NCBI GenBank assembly: GCA_030655315.1
Contig: JAURVT010000037.1
Location: 41,709 to 105,708, forward strand
DNA from: Nocardioidaceae bacterium
GTDB lineage: Bacteria > Actinomycetota > Actinomycetes > Propionibacteriales > Nocardioidaceae
DNA length: 64,000 bases
Reading direction: 5' to 3'
Both the position numbers and the translations under genes were made by a program. Of the stretch, positions 42,833 to 52,552 are shown one piece after another (position 1 is the stretch's first letter; every line of letters begins with the position of its first letter). The notes beneath the pieces are model-generated. The model did not search any database and had not been told where the DNA came from. It worked only from the letters and a program-made list of their open reading frames with translations.

Positions 42833-43350
42833 CGGGAGCCGTCCTCGCGGGGCTTCTCGAGCCAGCCTCGGAACGCGTCGAGGTTGCGGGTGGACTCCCC
42901 GCGCGAGATCCGCCACTCCCACTCCTTGCGGATGGAGGTGGCGAAGCCGAGCTCGAGGATGGAGTTGAACGACTCGTCGGCATAGGTGAGGACGGCGCCG
43001 AGCAGGCGGTCGACCTCCTCGGCGGTGACGTGGGTGCGGGGCAGGCGCCCGTCGAGCCAGATGTCGCCGTTGTGGTCGATCGCGAAGGCGACGCCGTAGA
43101 GCTTCATGTTGCGCTCGAGGAGCCAGCGGTAGACCTCGGCATGGTTCTCGTCGGGGTGCCGTGCGACGAACGCGTGCACCGACAGCGAGTGGTCCTTCAC
43201 CTCGAGCCGCGCGGTGGTCTGCAGCTTCTTCTCCCCCGGCAGGACCACCTCGAAGACGCCGGGGCGGTGCTCGACGTGCTCGAGCCCGGTCGTCGCGAGG
43301 GCGTCACGGACGACGTCGGCCGTGGCGGCGGAGCTGGCGGAGAGGGTCAT
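42829..43350 (-). CDS. YbjN-domain protein
   Basis: A 173-residue soluble protein of the YbjN family ([28 protein letters not shown] is the core), a fold like type III secretion chaperones. In mycobacteria an orthologue (Rv0487) directly follows mshA, and the same order with 4-nt overlaps (ATGA with mshA, GTGA with the DsbA-like gene) is kept here. The function is not known; a chaperone or regulatory role for mycothiol synthesis is inferred from position. Confidence 0.88.
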   Translation of the reverse strand: MTLSASSAATADVVRDALATTGLEHVEHRPGVFEVVLPGEKKLQTTARLEVKDHSLSVHAFVARHPDENHAEVYRWLLERNMKLYGVAFAIDHNGDIWLDGRLPRTHVTAEEVDRLLGAVLTYADESFNSILELGFATSIRKEWEWRISRGESTRNLDAFRGWLEKPREDGSR

Positions 43351-44648
43351 GAGGCCACCTGGTGGGGAGTGTCGAAGGAGGCCAGGGCGGCCTCGTAGAC
43401 CGCGAGGGTGAGGTCGGCGGTGCGCTGCCAGCCGAACTCGCGGGCGTGCGCGACGGCACCGCGGCCGAGCGCGTCGGTCCAGACCGGGTCGGCGACCATC
43501 CGCGCGAACACCGTCGCGTAGTCGGCGGGGTCGTGGCCGTCGACGAGCACGCCGCTGCGGCCGTCGGCGACGGCCGTGGGCAGCCCGCCGACCCGGGCCG
43601 CGACGACCGGGGTGCCGCAGGCCTGCGCCTCGAGGGCGACCAGCCCGAAGGACTCGTTGTAGGACGGCACGCAGACCGCCGTCGACGCGGCGTACCAACG
43701 GGCGAGCTCGGCCCGTCCGACGGGCGGGACGAAGCGGACGAGGTCGGCGATGCCGAGGTGCCGGGCGAGCTCGGCGAGGTGCTCGGGGTGGGCCAGCCCC
43801 GATCCCGACGGCCCGCCGACCACGACCACCACGAGCGAGGAGCGCAGCGCGGGGTCGCGCTCGACGAGGTGGGCGGCGGCGCGCAGCAGCACGTCCGGCG
43901 CCTTCAGCGGCTGGATGCGTCCGACGAAGGTGAGCACGGTGGCGTCGGCGGGCAGGCCCAGCTCGGCGCGCGAGGCGGCCCGGTCGCGGGGCTCGAACAC
44001 CTCGAGCGACACCCCCGGCGGCACGACGGCGACGCGGGCGGGGTCGGCGCCGTACAGGTCGACCAGGGCACGGGCCTCGTCGTCGGTGTTGGCCACGAGA
44101 CGGTCGGCGGCCTCCACGACGGTCTGCTCGCCGTAGACGCGCGCGAGGGGCTCCTCGGCGTCGCCCTCGGCGAGCGCGGCGTTCTTCACCTTCGCGAGCG
44201 TGTGCATCGAGTGCACCAGCGGCACCCGCCACCGGTCGCGGGCGACCGCGCCGACCTGGCCCGACAGCCAGTAGTGCGAGTGCAGGACGTCGTAGCGTCC
44301 CGGGTCGTGCGCGGCCTCGACGCGCAGGACGTCCCGCACGAACGTGCACAGCTGCGCGGGCAGCTCGTCCTTGGACAGGCCCTCGAAGGGACCGGCGGGC
44401 ACGTGGCGCACGAGGACGCCGGGGTCGGCCTGCACCTGGGCCGGCTGGTCCGACGACGTGGCCCGCGTGAAGATCTCGACCTCGATGTCGCGCTCGGCCA
44501 GGCGCCGCGCCAGCTCGAGCACGTAGACGTTCATGCCGCCCGCGTCACCGGTGCCGGGCTGCTCCAGGGGCGAGGTGTGCACCGACAGCATGGCCACCCG
44601 TGAGACGGGGCGGGCGCTGGGGCTGGGCACTGATCCATCGTCGCGCAC
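43347..44648 (-). CDS. mshA: D-inositol-3-phosphate glycosyltransferase
   Basis: A 433-residue GT4 glycosyltransferase that begins mycothiol synthesis by joining UDP-GlcNAc and inositol-3-phosphate. Blocks: [21 protein letters not shown] (inositol-phosphate site), [29 protein letters not shown], and [19 protein letters not shown] with the Glu-x7-Glu motif. The GTG at 44648 or an internal GTG at 44630 (6 nt after GACGAT) could be the start; the core begins at about residue 17 of the longer form. Confidence 0.94.
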   Translation of the reverse strand: MRDDGSVPSPSARPVSRVAMLSVHTSPLEQPGTGDAGGMNVYVLELARRLAERDIEVEIFTRATSSDQPAQVQADPGVLVRHVPAGPFEGLSKDELPAQLCTFVRDVLRVEAAHDPGRYDVLHSHYWLSGQVGAVARDRWRVPLVHSMHTLAKVKNAALAEGDAEEPLARVYGEQTVVEAADRLVANTDDEARALVDLYGADPARVAVVPPGVSLEVFEPRDRAASRAELGLPADATVLTFVGRIQPLKAPDVLLRAAAHLVERDPALRSSLVVVVVGGPSGSGLAHPEHLAELARHLGIADLVRFVPPVGRAELARWYAASTAVCVPSYNESFGLVALEAQACGTPVVAARVGGLPTAVADGRSGVLVDGHDPADYATVFARMVADPVWTDALGRGAVAHAREFGWQRTADLTLAVYEAALASFDTPHQVAS

Positions 44649-44701
44649 GGCCCGGGGGCGGGCAAACGCACCGGTGGCGACTCGCTGGCACCATGGGGCC
44701 C

Positions 44702-45463
44702 ATGAGCGAGACCAGCGACCAGACGACCCGTCGCACCGCCGTCGTGACCGGGGCGGGCAGCGGCATCGGCGCCGCGACGGCCCGGGCCCTCGGCGCGGCC
44801 GGCTTCCACGTCTACTGCGCCGCCCGCCGCACCGAGCGGGTCGAGGCCGTCGCCGCCGAGGTCGGCGGCACGGCCGTCACCTGCGACGTCACCGACGCCG
44901 GGAGTGTCGCCGCCCTGGCCGCGGCCGTCGGCGGGACCGTCCACGTGCTCGTCAACAACGCCGGCGGGGCGTTCGGGCAGGAGCCGATCGCGCGGACCGA
45001 TCCCGAGCAGTGGCGCGCCATGTACGACGTCAACGTGCTCGGCACCCTGCGCGTCACCCAAGCCCTGCTGCCCGCGCTCGTGGCGAGCGGTGCGGGCACC
45101 GTCGTCAACGTGGGGTCGATCGCCGGTCACCTCGCCTACGAGGGCGGGGCCGGCTACACCGCCGCCAAGCACGGCGTGGCGGTGATGACCGAGACCCTGC
45201 GCCTGGAGCTGAACGGCCAGCCGGTGCGGATCACCGAGGTCGCGCCGGGCATGGTGCGGACCGAGGAGTTCTCGCTGGTGCGCCTCGGCGACGCCGACAA
45301 GGCCGACGCCGTCTACGCCGGCGTGCGCGAGCCGCTGGTCGCCGAGGACGTCGCCGATGCCGTCGCGTGGGTGGCCACGCGGCCGCAGCACGTCAACGTC
45401 GACCTGCTCGTGATCAAGCCGCTGGCCCAGGCCGCCCCGCACAAGGTGCACCGGGAGCAGTAG
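44702..45463 (+). CDS. short-chain dehydrogenase/reductase
   Basis: A 253-residue classical SDR. NAD(P) loop [17 protein letters not shown] (residues 14-30), NNAG motif [11 protein letters not shown], catalytic Ser in NVGSIAG and Tyr-x3-Lys in GYTAAKHGV. The Arg pair in [10 protein letters not shown] suggests NADP preference, and the end [13 protein letters not shown] resembles the YdfG group that oxidises 3-hydroxy acids such as serine or malonic-semialdehyde-type substrates. ATG at 44702 follows no strong ribosome site; ATG at 44690 is possible. Confidence 0.9.
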   Translation: MSETSDQTTRRTAVVTGAGSGIGAATARALGAAGFHVYCAARRTERVEAVAAEVGGTAVTCDVTDAGSVAALAAAVGGTVHVLVNNAGGAFGQEPIARTDPEQWRAMYDVNVLGTLRVTQALLPALVASGAGTVVNVGSIAGHLAYEGGAGYTAAKHGVAVMTETLRLELNGQPVRITEVAPGMVRTEEFSLVRLGDADKADAVYAGVREPLVAEDVADAVAWVATRPQHVNVDLLVIKPLAQAAPHKVHREQ

Positions 45464-45505
45464 TGGCGGGCGTCACCGTGTACGGGCGGACCCCGTTCGC
45501 CCCGT

Positions 45506-45511
45506 AGGATG
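45506..45511 (+). promoter_or_regulatory. -10 element of typA
   Basis: TAGGAT, 53 nt before the ATG at 45565. The leader holds a GCCCGCG/CGCGGGC hairpin (45518-45533) and AAGGA before the start. Confidence 0.5.
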
Positions 45512-45564
45512 GCGAAGGCCCGCGGTCGCGGGCTGACCCCACCTGCAAGGACACAGACTCCGCT

Positions 45565-47439
45565 ATGCCCATCCGTCAGGACCTGCGCAACGTCGCGATC
45601 GTCGCCCACGTCGACCACGGCAAGACCACCCTGGTCGACGCCATGCTCCAGCAGCAGGGCGCGTTCTCCGGCCACCAGGAGGTCACCGACCGGGTGATGG
45701 ACTCCGGTGACCTCGAGCGCGAGAAGGGCATCACGATCCTCGCGAAGAACACCGCCGTCCGCTACCACGGACCGGGATCGCCCGAGGGCGGTGTCACCAT
45801 CAACATCATCGACACCCCCGGCCACGCCGACTTCGGTGGCGAGGTCGAGCGCGGCCTGTCGATGGTCGACGCGGTCGTCCTGCTCGTCGACGCGTCGGAG
45901 GGCCCGTTGCCCCAGACGCGCTTCGTGCTGCGCAAGGCGCTCGCCGCGAAGATGCCCGTCATCCTGGTCGTGAACAAGGTCGACCGTCCCGACGCCCGCA
46001 TCGCCGAGGTCGTCGAGGAGACGTACGAGCTGTTCATGGACCTGCTCGACGAGCACGCGTCCGAGGACGCCCTGGACTTCCCGGTCGTGTTCGCCTCGGC
46101 CAAGGCCGGCCGCGCGTCCGTCAACCAGCCCGCCGACGGCGGACTGCCCGACAGCGAGGACCTCGTCCCGCTGTTCCAGACGATCCTGGACGCCGTCCCC
46201 GCGCCGGAGTACGTCGAGGGCGCGCCGCTGCAGGCCCACGTCACCAACCTCGACGCGTCGCCGTTCCTCGGCCGCCTCGCGCTGGTGCGCGTCAAGGCCG
46301 GCACGCTGAAGAAGAACGCCCAGGTCGCCTGGTGCCGTCACGACGGCACCATCGAGCGGGTCAAGATCACCGAGCTGCTCGTCACCGAGGCGCTCACCCG
46401 CGTGCCCGGCGAGAGCGCCGGCCCCGGCGACATCGTCGCGATCGCGGGCATCCCCGAGATCACCATCGGCGAGACCCTGGCCGACGCCGACAACCCGGTC
46501 CCGCTGCCGCTCATCACGGTCGACGAGCCGGCCATCTCGATGACGATCGGCACGAACAACTCGCCGCTCGCCGGTCGCGAGAAGGGCACCAAGGTCACCG
46601 CCCGCCTGGTCAAGGACCGTCTCGACCGCGAGCTCGTCGGCAACGTGTCGCTGCGCGTCCTCGCCACCGAGCGTCCCGACGCGTGGGAGGTGCAGGGCCG
46701 AGGCGAGCTCGCCCTGGCGATCCTCGTCGAGCAGATGCGTCGTGAGGGCTACGAGCTCACGGTCGGCAAGCCGCAGGTCGTCATCCGCGAGGTCAACGGC
46801 AAGGTGCACGAGCCCTTCGAGCGCCTGACGATCGACTGCCCCGAGGAGTACCTCGGCACCGTCACCCAGCTCCTCGCCGTCCGCAAGGGCCGCATGGAGC
46901 AGATGACGAACCACGGCACCGGCTGGGTGCGCATGGAGTTCGTGGTGCCCTCGCGCGGCCTGATCGGCTTCCGCACCGAGTTCCTCACCGACACCCGCGG
47001 CACCGGCATCGCGAACCACGTGTTCGAGGACTACGAGCCCTGGGTGGGCGAGCTGCGCACCCGCGCGTCGGGCTCGCTGGTCGCCGACCGCTCCGGTGCG
47101 GCCACGTCGTTCGCCATGACCAACCTGCAGGAGCGCGGCACGCTCTTCGTCGACCCCACCACCGAGGTCTACGAGGGCATGATCGTGGGCGAGAACTCCC
47201 GTGACGACGACATGGACGTCAACGTCACCAAGGAGAAGAAGCAGTCGAACGTCCGCTCCTCCACCGCGGACAACTTCGAGAAGCTGATCCCGCCGAAGAA
47301 GCTCTCGCTCGAGCAGTCGCTCGAGTTCTGCCGCGAGGACGAGTGCGTCGAGGTCACCCCGGCCTCCGTCCGCATCCGCAAGGTCATCCTCGACGCCGGC
47401 GACCGCAACCGCTCGCGTCGCTCCGGCGCCCGCGGCTGA
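45565..47439 (+). CDS. typA: ribosome-binding translational GTPase TypA/BipA
   Basis: A 624-residue translation-factor GTPase. G1 [12 protein letters not shown], switch [15 protein letters not shown]3 [16 protein letters not shown]4 [11 protein letters not shown] and G5 ASAKAGRAS are all present, followed by EF-G-like domains and the BipA C-terminal domain ([22 protein letters not shown]). It helps large-subunit assembly and translation under stress and cold. Full length. Confidence 0.97.
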   Translation: MPIRQDLRNVAIVAHVDHGKTTLVDAMLQQQGAFSGHQEVTDRVMDSGDLEREKGITILAKNTAVRYHGPGSPEGGVTINIIDTPGHADFGGEVERGLSMVDAVVLLVDASEGPLPQTRFVLRKALAAKMPVILVVNKVDRPDARIAEVVEETYELFMDLLDEHASEDALDFPVVFASAKAGRASVNQPADGGLPDSEDLVPLFQTILDAVPAPEYVEGAPLQAHVTNLDASPFLGRLALVRVKAGTLKKNAQVAWCRHDGTIERVKITELLVTEALTRVPGESAGPGDIVAIAGIPEITIGETLADADNPVPLPLITVDEPAISMTIGTNNSPLAGREKGTKVTARLVKDRLDRELVGNVSLRVLATERPDAWEVQGRGELALAILVEQMRREGYELTVGKPQVVIREVNGKVHEPFERLTIDCPEEYLGTVTQLLAVRKGRMEQMTNHGTGWVRMEFVVPSRGLIGFRTEFLTDTRGTGIANHVFEDYEPWVGELRTRASGSLVADRSGAATSFAMTNLQERGTLFVDPTTEVYEGMIVGENSRDDDMDVNVTKEKKQSNVRSSTADNFEKLIPPKKLSLEQSLEFCREDECVEVTPASVRIRKVILDAGDRNRSRRSGARG

Positions 47440-47445
47440 CCGTCC

Positions 47446-47536
47446 CCCGGCGGTGGGTATGGCCCCACCTACACGCCCCGGCGGTGGGTATGGCCCCAAG
47501 ATCGACGTGATCCTGGGGCCGCACCCACCGCCGTCG
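47446..47536. repeat. GGCGGTGGGTATGGCCCC repeats forming a hairpin
   Basis: One copy at 47448-47467, a second at about 47478-47502, and an inverted copy at 47509-47533 (GATCCTGGGGCCGCACCCAC...). The last two form a stem of about 24 bp with few mismatches and a 6-nt loop. It lies between convergent typA and the DUF559 gene. The same sequence recurs at 48528-48584. Confidence 0.85.
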
Positions 47537-47540
47537 GCGT

Positions 47541-48458
47541 TCAGGCGGCGACGAGCCAGTGCCACCGCGGCCCGAAGACGGGCGGAGGTCCTGCGTAACC
47601 ACGCCGGCGCAACGCCTCGTGGACGCGCAGCACGAGCGCCCGTGGCGACGAGAGCATCTCGTGCGTCACGTGCAGGACCTCGTACCCCGCGTCGCGCAGG
47701 GCCTGGTCGCGGACGATGTCGCGGTTCCACTGCTGGACGTCGGTCAGGTGCTGCCGTCCGTCGTACTCGATCACCAGCCTCCACTCCTCGAAGAGGAGGT
47801 CGACACGGGCCACGAACCGCCCGTCGCGCCTGACCTCGACGTTCACCAGCGGCTCGGGCAGCTCGGCGGCCTCGAGCACGAGCCGCGTGAAGGTCTCGCG
47901 CCGCGACTCGGCCCCGGTTCTCACGAGCGGCAGGACGCCCAGCAGCTCCCTGGCGCCGGGCCGCCACCTCTCACGGCGAGCCACCTCCGTCATCCCGTCG
48001 ACGCTCGACATGCCTCGGCCCACGACCAGCTCGGCCACCCCCGCGACCTCGAGGGGTCGCAGCATCGACGCGGCCCCCACCAGGGCTGCCTCGACGCTCA
48101 CGCACCGGCCGTCGTTCTCCGGCATGCTCCGCGTGCGATGGAGGAACACCTCAGGCACCGCGAGGTGCAGGTCGCCGCTCACCGTCAGGTGGACCGGGCG
48201 CGGACGACCCACGTCGATGTCCATGGCCTGCAGCGCGGAGACGTGGCTCAGCACCGCCCGCACCGGCATCGTCAGCATGGCCGCCAGCCGCCAGTCCTCG
48301 GGCGCCATCTCGTGGTCCCGGTGTCGGTAGACTCGCGGCATCACCGACACGTACGACGATCCGGCGATCGCCCGCCTCGACACCCCGAGCTCACGCGCCC
48401 GGTGGAGGTGGAACGGACCGCGTCGGAGCTCGTCGGGGACCGGCGCACGTGCGGGCAT
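47541..48458 (-). CDS. DUF559 / Vsr-like endonuclease-fold protein with AbiEi-type N-terminus
   Basis: A 305-residue protein. The C-terminal 110 residues are a DUF559 domain, a Vsr/restriction-endonuclease-like fold, with FVARVDLLFEEWRLVIEYDG, RDQALRDAGYEVLHVTHEML giving the acidic residues and the terminal helix. The N-terminal part resembles the winged helix found on AbiEi-type antitoxins. Actinobacterial genomes carry many such genes, mostly of unknown function. ATG at 48458 chosen over upstream codons because those read into the flanking palindrome. Palindromes of one family lie on both sides. Confidence 0.8.
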   Translation of the reverse strand: MPARAPVPDELRRGPFHLHRARELGVSRRAIAGSSYVSVMPRVYRHRDHEMAPEDWRLAAMLTMPVRAVLSHVSALQAMDIDVGRPRPVHLTVSGDLHLAVPEVFLHRTRSMPENDGRCVSVEAALVGAASMLRPLEVAGVAELVVGRGMSSVDGMTEVARRERWRPGARELLGVLPLVRTGAESRRETFTRLVLEAAELPEPLVNVEVRRDGRFVARVDLLFEEWRLVIEYDGRQHLTDVQQWNRDIVRDQALRDAGYEVLHVTHEMLSSPRALVLRVHEALRRRGYAGPPPVFGPRWHWLVAA

Positions 48459-48527
48459 GCGACCAGCCGATCCGATCGGCGAGCGAGGCACCAGACCCCG
48501 CGTGCCATCTGTGGACGACCGGCTGCA

Positions 48528-48584
48528 CCGGCGGTGGGTATGGCCCCAGGATCTCCCCCGAAGTGGGGCTATGGCCACCGCCGG
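48528..48584. repeat. GGCGGTGGGTATGGCCCC palindrome, second locus
   Basis: CCGGCGGTGGGTATGGCCCC (48528-48547, continuing AGGATC) faces the inverted GGGGCTATGGCCACCGCCGG (48565-48584). It sits 1 nt past the cysteine-hydrolase stop and should terminate that operon, and it is the twin of the element at 47446-47536 on the other side of the DUF559 gene. Confidence 0.85.
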
Positions 48585-49097
48585 TCAGAGGAGGCGGACG
48601 GCGGGGGCGTAGAGGGCCATGACGTCGAGGGCGTGGCGGTGGGAGGTGGCGTCGAGGCCGGCGCAGGCGTCCGCGACGACGCCCACCGACGCGCCGTCGT
48701 CCACCGCGGCCAGGACGGTGGAGAGGACGCAGCAGTCGGTGGAGACGCCGCAGACGACGACGTCGCGCGACCCGCCGGTCGCCTCCAGCAGCGCGGGGCC
48801 CCACTTGCCGAACGTGGGGGCGTCGACGGTGGGCCGGCCGGCCGCGTCGAGGCCGTCGACGACGTCCCAGGTGGAGGCGGGCGCGGTGAGGGCGAAGGGC
48901 CACGCGTCGTAGTAGGCCGCCCACGCGCCTTGAGGGTCCGCGGGCGGGACGAAGCGGGTGAAGACCACCCGGTCCTCGTGCTCGTCGACGAGCGCGCGCA
49001 CCCGCGGGACGAGCGCGTCGAAGCCGGGCGTCGCCCAGGGGCCGGTCCGGAACCCCTCCTGCATGTCGACGACGACGAGCCAGCGGCCGTCGCTCAC
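48585..49097 (-). CDS. isochorismatase-family cysteine hydrolase
   Basis: A 170-residue enzyme of the isochorismatase/nicotinamidase superfamily with the full catalytic triad: Asp in LVVVDMQEGF, Lys in FGKWGPALLEATG and Cys in CGVSTDCCVLSTVL. Members cut nicotinamide, carbamoyl groups or similar amides. Its GTG overlaps the permease stop by 4 nt; it is the last gene of a five-gene operon with ADP-ribosylglycohydrolase and PfkB kinase, which suggests amide removal from a nucleoside-like compound or base. Confidence 0.88.
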   Translation of the reverse strand: MSDGRWLVVVDMQEGFRTGPWATPGFDALVPRVRALVDEHEDRVVFTRFVPPADPQGAWAAYYDAWPFALTAPASTWDVVDGLDAAGRPTVDAPTFGKWGPALLEATGGSRDVVVCGVSTDCCVLSTVLAAVDDGASVGVVADACAGLDATSHRHALDVMALYAPAVRLL

Positions 49098-50569
49098 CGG
49101 GCGGCCCCCGCCGGGACGGACGTGCGCTCCTGGCGCGACACCGCCCCGCGCTCGAGCACCAGGTACCCCACGAACCCGATGACCAGCGCCGCGAGCACAC
49201 CGAGGTTGGCGAAGGCCCAGGCGCCGTCGCGCCCGCCGAGGCCGAGCGGCCCGAGCAGGTAGCCCTGCCAGGCCAGCCAGCCGGCGTAGCCGTTGGTGAC
49301 CAGGCCCCAGCCCACTACCGACCCGCCGACGAGCAGCGCCAGCGGCACCGTGCGCACGGCGCCGTAGCGGCCGGACGGGTCCTCGAGGTCGGCATCGGCG
49401 TAGTCGCCGCGCCGCAGGACGACGTCGGCGAGCATCACGCCGCACCAGGCCGCGATCGGGACGCCGAGGGTGATCAGGAAGCCCTGGAACGGGCCGATGA
49501 AGTCGGTGGCCACGAACACCACGTAGACGGTGCCGAGCAGCATGATCCCGCCGTCGACCAGGGCGGCCACCGGACGCGACGCGGGCAGCCCGAGGCTCAG
49601 CAGCGACAGGCCCGAGGAGTAGATGTCGAGCAGCGCGCCGGAGACGAGTCCGAGCACTGCGATCACGGCGAAGGGCACCAGGAACCACGTCGGCAGGATC
49701 GCCGCGAGCGCCCCGATCGGGTCGGACGCGATGGCGTCGCTCAGCTCGGCCGACGAGCCCGCGAGCAGCAGCCCGTAGACGAGCAGGACGAGCGGGGCGA
49801 GCGCGAGGCCCGTCGCGGTCCAGCCGACGACGCCCGCGCTGGACGCGCTGCGCGGCAGGTAGCGCGAGTAGTCGGCCGCGGCGTTCACCCAGCCGAGGCC
49901 GGTGGCGGTCAGCAGGAACACGACGGCGCCGATGAAGGCCTGCACCGAGCCCGAGGGGATCGCCGTGACGGCCCCGAGGTCGACGCGGTGCAGCGTGAGC
50001 GCGATGTACACGACCGTCAGCAGCGCACCGACCACCGTCACCCAGGTCTGGATGCGCATGATCGCGTCGAAGCCGAGCACGCCCCCGCCCACGATCAGCG
50101 CGGTCACCACGACGAGCGCGACCACGAGCGTGCCGTTGCCACCGCCCCACCCCAGCTCGCGGAACACGGTGGCGGTGGCCAGGGTGGCGAGCGCCGTCAG
50201 CGCCGTCTCCCACCCGACGCTCAGCAGCCACGACACCGCCGCGGGCACCTTGTTGCCGCGGACCCCGAACGCGGCCCGCGACAGCACCAGCGTGGGTGCC
50301 GAGCCGCGCTTGCCGGCGAGCGCGACGATCCCGCACAGCAGGGCCGACCCGACGATGCCGACGACGGCCGCGACCACCGACTGCCACAGCCCGATGCCGA
50401 AGCCGAGCGTGAACGAGCCGTAGCTGACGCCCAGCACCGAGATGGAGGCGGCCGTCCACGGCCAGAACAGGTCGCGCGGGGCTCCCTTGCGCTCGTGCTC
50501 GGCGATGACGTTGGTGCCGTTCAGCTCGACCTTCGACGCTGACGCGGCGACCTGCGGGGGCTCGGTCAT
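49094..50569 (-). CDS. NCS1-family permease (purine/cytosine-permease type)
   Basis: A 491-residue transporter with about twelve membrane helices. The N-terminus NGTNVIAEHERKGAPRDLFWPWTAAS is the NCS1 signature seen in cytosine, thiamine, nicotinamide-riboside-like and hydantoin permeases, and GWVNAAADYSRYLPR lies in the substrate region. AGGAGTT precedes the ATG. Between PfkB and the hydrolase gene in one operon, it likely imports the compound they process. Confidence 0.9.
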   Translation of the reverse strand: MTEPPQVAASASKVELNGTNVIAEHERKGAPRDLFWPWTAASISVLGVSYGSFTLGFGIGLWQSVVAAVVGIVGSALLCGIVALAGKRGSAPTLVLSRAAFGVRGNKVPAAVSWLLSVGWETALTALATLATATVFRELGWGGGNGTLVVALVVVTALIVGGGVLGFDAIMRIQTWVTVVGALLTVVYIALTLHRVDLGAVTAIPSGSVQAFIGAVVFLLTATGLGWVNAAADYSRYLPRSASSAGVVGWTATGLALAPLVLLVYGLLLAGSSAELSDAIASDPIGALAAILPTWFLVPFAVIAVLGLVSGALLDIYSSGLSLLSLGLPASRPVAALVDGGIMLLGTVYVVFVATDFIGPFQGFLITLGVPIAAWCGVMLADVVLRRGDYADADLEDPSGRYGAVRTVPLALLVGGSVVGWGLVTNGYAGWLAWQGYLLGPLGLGGRDGAWAFANLGVLAALVIGFVGYLVLERGAVSRQERTSVPAGAAR

Positions 50570-50615
50570 CGGGAACTCCTCGTGACGGGTGGCCCACCGG
50601 TGCGCGGGCACGGGC

Positions 50616-51554
50616 TCAGCCTGCCACCTCGCGCGCCAGCCGTGCGTCCGTCTCGGCCGCGGTGGGCGCGGTGACGGGTCCCGGACGGGTCACCGACAGC
50701 GCCGCGGCGACGTTGGCCCGGCGTGCGGCCTCCTCGACGCCCGCCCCACGGGCCGTCGCGGCGGCGAGCACCCCGCAGTGGACGTCGCCCGCTCCCGAGG
50801 TGTCGACGGCCTCGACGCTCACGCCCGGCACGTGGCGCGCGGTCATCGCGCCGGCCCTGGCCACCCAGCAGCCGTCGGCCCCGTCGCGCACGAGCACGTG
50901 GGCGCCCTCCCGCAGGGTCGCGGCGAGCCGGACGGCGGCCTGCTCGGGGGCGTCCAGGCCGGTGAGCGTGGCGGCCTCGGGACGGTTCAGGCTCAGCACG
51001 TCGCAGCGTCCCCGGGCGAGCGACCACGTCGCGGCGTCGATGCCGGCCACGAGCGGGCCCGGGTCGAGCAGCAGGGTCACGTCTGCTGGCAGCGCGGCGG
51101 CCCAGGCGGCCAGGGCCGGTCCGGTCGTGGGCCGCACCAGGCTGTAGCCGGTCACGTAGGCGACGTCGTCGGGCCGCGCGTCGATCCGGGCGAGCTCGTC
51201 GGGCCCCATCTCCTCCTCGGCGCCGCCGACGGTGACGAAGGTGCGCTCGGCCTCGGCGTCGACCAGCGCGACGCACCACCCGCTGTCGCGGCCCCGGACC
51301 GGCGGCTGCACCTCCTCGACGCCGTGCTCACGCAGCGCGTCGGCCACGACCGTGCCGAACGTGCCGGTGCCCCGGCGGCCGACCCAGCGCACCTCGAGCC
51401 CGTCGCGCCGGGCGGCCACGATCACGTTGAGCCCTCCCCCGGCCACGACGGACGCCGCCGACGCCAGCAGGTCCGCCCCCGGCCGCGGGACGGCCGGCAC
51501 GTGCAGGACGAGGTCGACCACCACGGGGCCGGTGTGCACCAGCCTCGGGCTCAT
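50616..51554 (-). CDS. PfkB-family carbohydrate/nucleoside kinase
   Basis: A 312-residue ribokinase-fold enzyme. VVAGGGLNVIVAARRDG is the sugar-binding motif and VDTSGAGDVHCGVLAAA the ATP/catalytic motif with the base Asp; LLLDPGPLVAG and LSLNRPEAATLTG are the middle blocks. The ATG overlaps the ADP-ribosylglycohydrolase stop by 4 nt. In E. coli yegV (kinase) and yegU (ADP-ribosylglycohydrolase) are paired the same way, pointing to ribose or nucleoside phosphorylation. Confidence 0.9.
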   Translation of the reverse strand: MSPRLVHTGPVVVDLVLHVPAVPRPGADLLASAASVVAGGGLNVIVAARRDGLEVRWVGRRGTGTFGTVVADALREHGVEEVQPPVRGRDSGWCVALVDAEAERTFVTVGGAEEEMGPDELARIDARPDDVAYVTGYSLVRPTTGPALAAWAAALPADVTLLLDPGPLVAGIDAATWSLARGRCDVLSLNRPEAATLTGLDAPEQAAVRLAATLREGAHVLVRDGADGCWVARAGAMTARHVPGVSVEAVDTSGAGDVHCGVLAAATARGAGVEEAARRANVAAALSVTRPGPVTAPTAAETDARLAREVAG

Positions 51555-52552
51555 CGGTCGCGCAGCCCGAGCAGGGCGACCGTCAGCGGCTCGGGGTCGA
51601 GGTCGTTGACCTCGCGGACGGTGCGCACCGCGTCCTCGGGCAGGCAGGCCGTCCCGTGGACGGCACCACCGACGGCGCCCGCGATCGCCGCGATCGTGTC
51701 GGTGTCTCCGCCGAGACCCGCGGCGGTGGTCATCGCGGTCCACGGCTCGGCGTAGGTGGCGACGAGGGCGAGCGCCGCGACCACCGACTCCTGCGCGGCC
51801 AGGCTGGTGCCGACGAGCCGCTCCACCGCGTCGGGCACGTCGTCGACGGGGAGCCGGCGCAGGTACGGCACCGCCCAGGAGAGCCGCGCCGCGACGTCGG
51901 CCCCGGCGACCCAGGCGCCCCGCCGCGCACCGATCTCTGCGGCGGCGACGGCCAGGCCGATCGCCTCGCCCAGGGAGGCCCCGTCGACGCCGGCGCTGAC
52001 GGCCGCGCCGACGGCGGCCGCCGCCGCGATGCCGACCCCGGTCGCGTGGCTGACCTGGCACGACTCCGCGACCGCGTCGACGAACGCGTCCAGCGGCTCG
52101 ACCGGGGTGGCGACGCCCACGGGCAGCACGCGCATCGCCGCCCCGTTGGTGGCGCCGTGCCGGCCGGCCTCCGCGGGGTCGACGCCCGACGCGACGAGCT
52201 CGACGGCCCGCTTGGTCGAGGGACCGAGCAGGTCGAGCGACCCGCGCGCGGCGACGTCGCGCTCCCACGCCACGAGGGCGTCGGCGAGCGCACGCGGGTC
52301 GACGCGACCCCCGCCGTCGAGCAGCACCCGCGCGAGCAGCAGCGCCTGCTCGGTGTCGTCGGTGACCGACCCGGCCGGCAGGCCGCGGGCGATCTGCTGG
52401 TGCGGGCCGGGCGCGAGCAGCCGGTCGACCACCCCGTGGTCGGCCCTGATCCGCGCCCGGCTCATCGACTGCGTGGGCATGCCGAGGGCGTCACCGAGGG
52501 CGAGGCCCCACCACGCCCCGAGGGCGTTGTCGAGACGGGGGTCGAGCGTCAC
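51551..52552 (-). CDS. ADP-ribosylglycohydrolase-family protein
   Basis: A 333-residue all-helical enzyme with both di-metal motifs: AGSVTDDTEQALLLARVL (Thr-Asp-Asp) and GLGGDTDTIAAIAGAVGGA. Family members cut N-glycosidic bonds to ribose in ADP-ribosylated proteins or small molecules. Genome context (kinase, base-type permease, amide hydrolase) fits catabolism of an N-ribosyl small molecule better than protein de-ADP-ribosylation; that is inference. Overlaps genes on both sides by 4 nt. Confidence 0.9.
   Translation of the reverse strand: MTLDPRLDNALGAWWGLALGDALGMPTQSMSRARIRADHGVVDRLLAPGPHQQIARGLPAGSVTDDTEQALLLARVLLDGGGRVDPRALADALVAWERDVAARGSLDLLGPSTKRAVELVASGVDPAEAGRHGATNGAAMRVLPVGVATPVEPLDAFVDAVAESCQVSHATGVGIAAAAAVGAAVSAGVDGASLGEAIGLAVAAAEIGARRGAWVAGADVAARLSWAVPYLRRLPVDDVPDAVERLVGTSLAAQESVVAALALVATYAEPWTAMTTAAGLGGDTDTIAAIAGAVGGAVHGTACLPEDAVRTVREVNDLDPEPLTVALLGLRDR

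Noticed and set aside
47541..48458. AbiEi antitoxin of a type IV toxin-antitoxin pair
   Set aside because: No AbiEii nucleotidyltransferase toxin beside it; the C-terminal half is DUF559, a nuclease-like fold.
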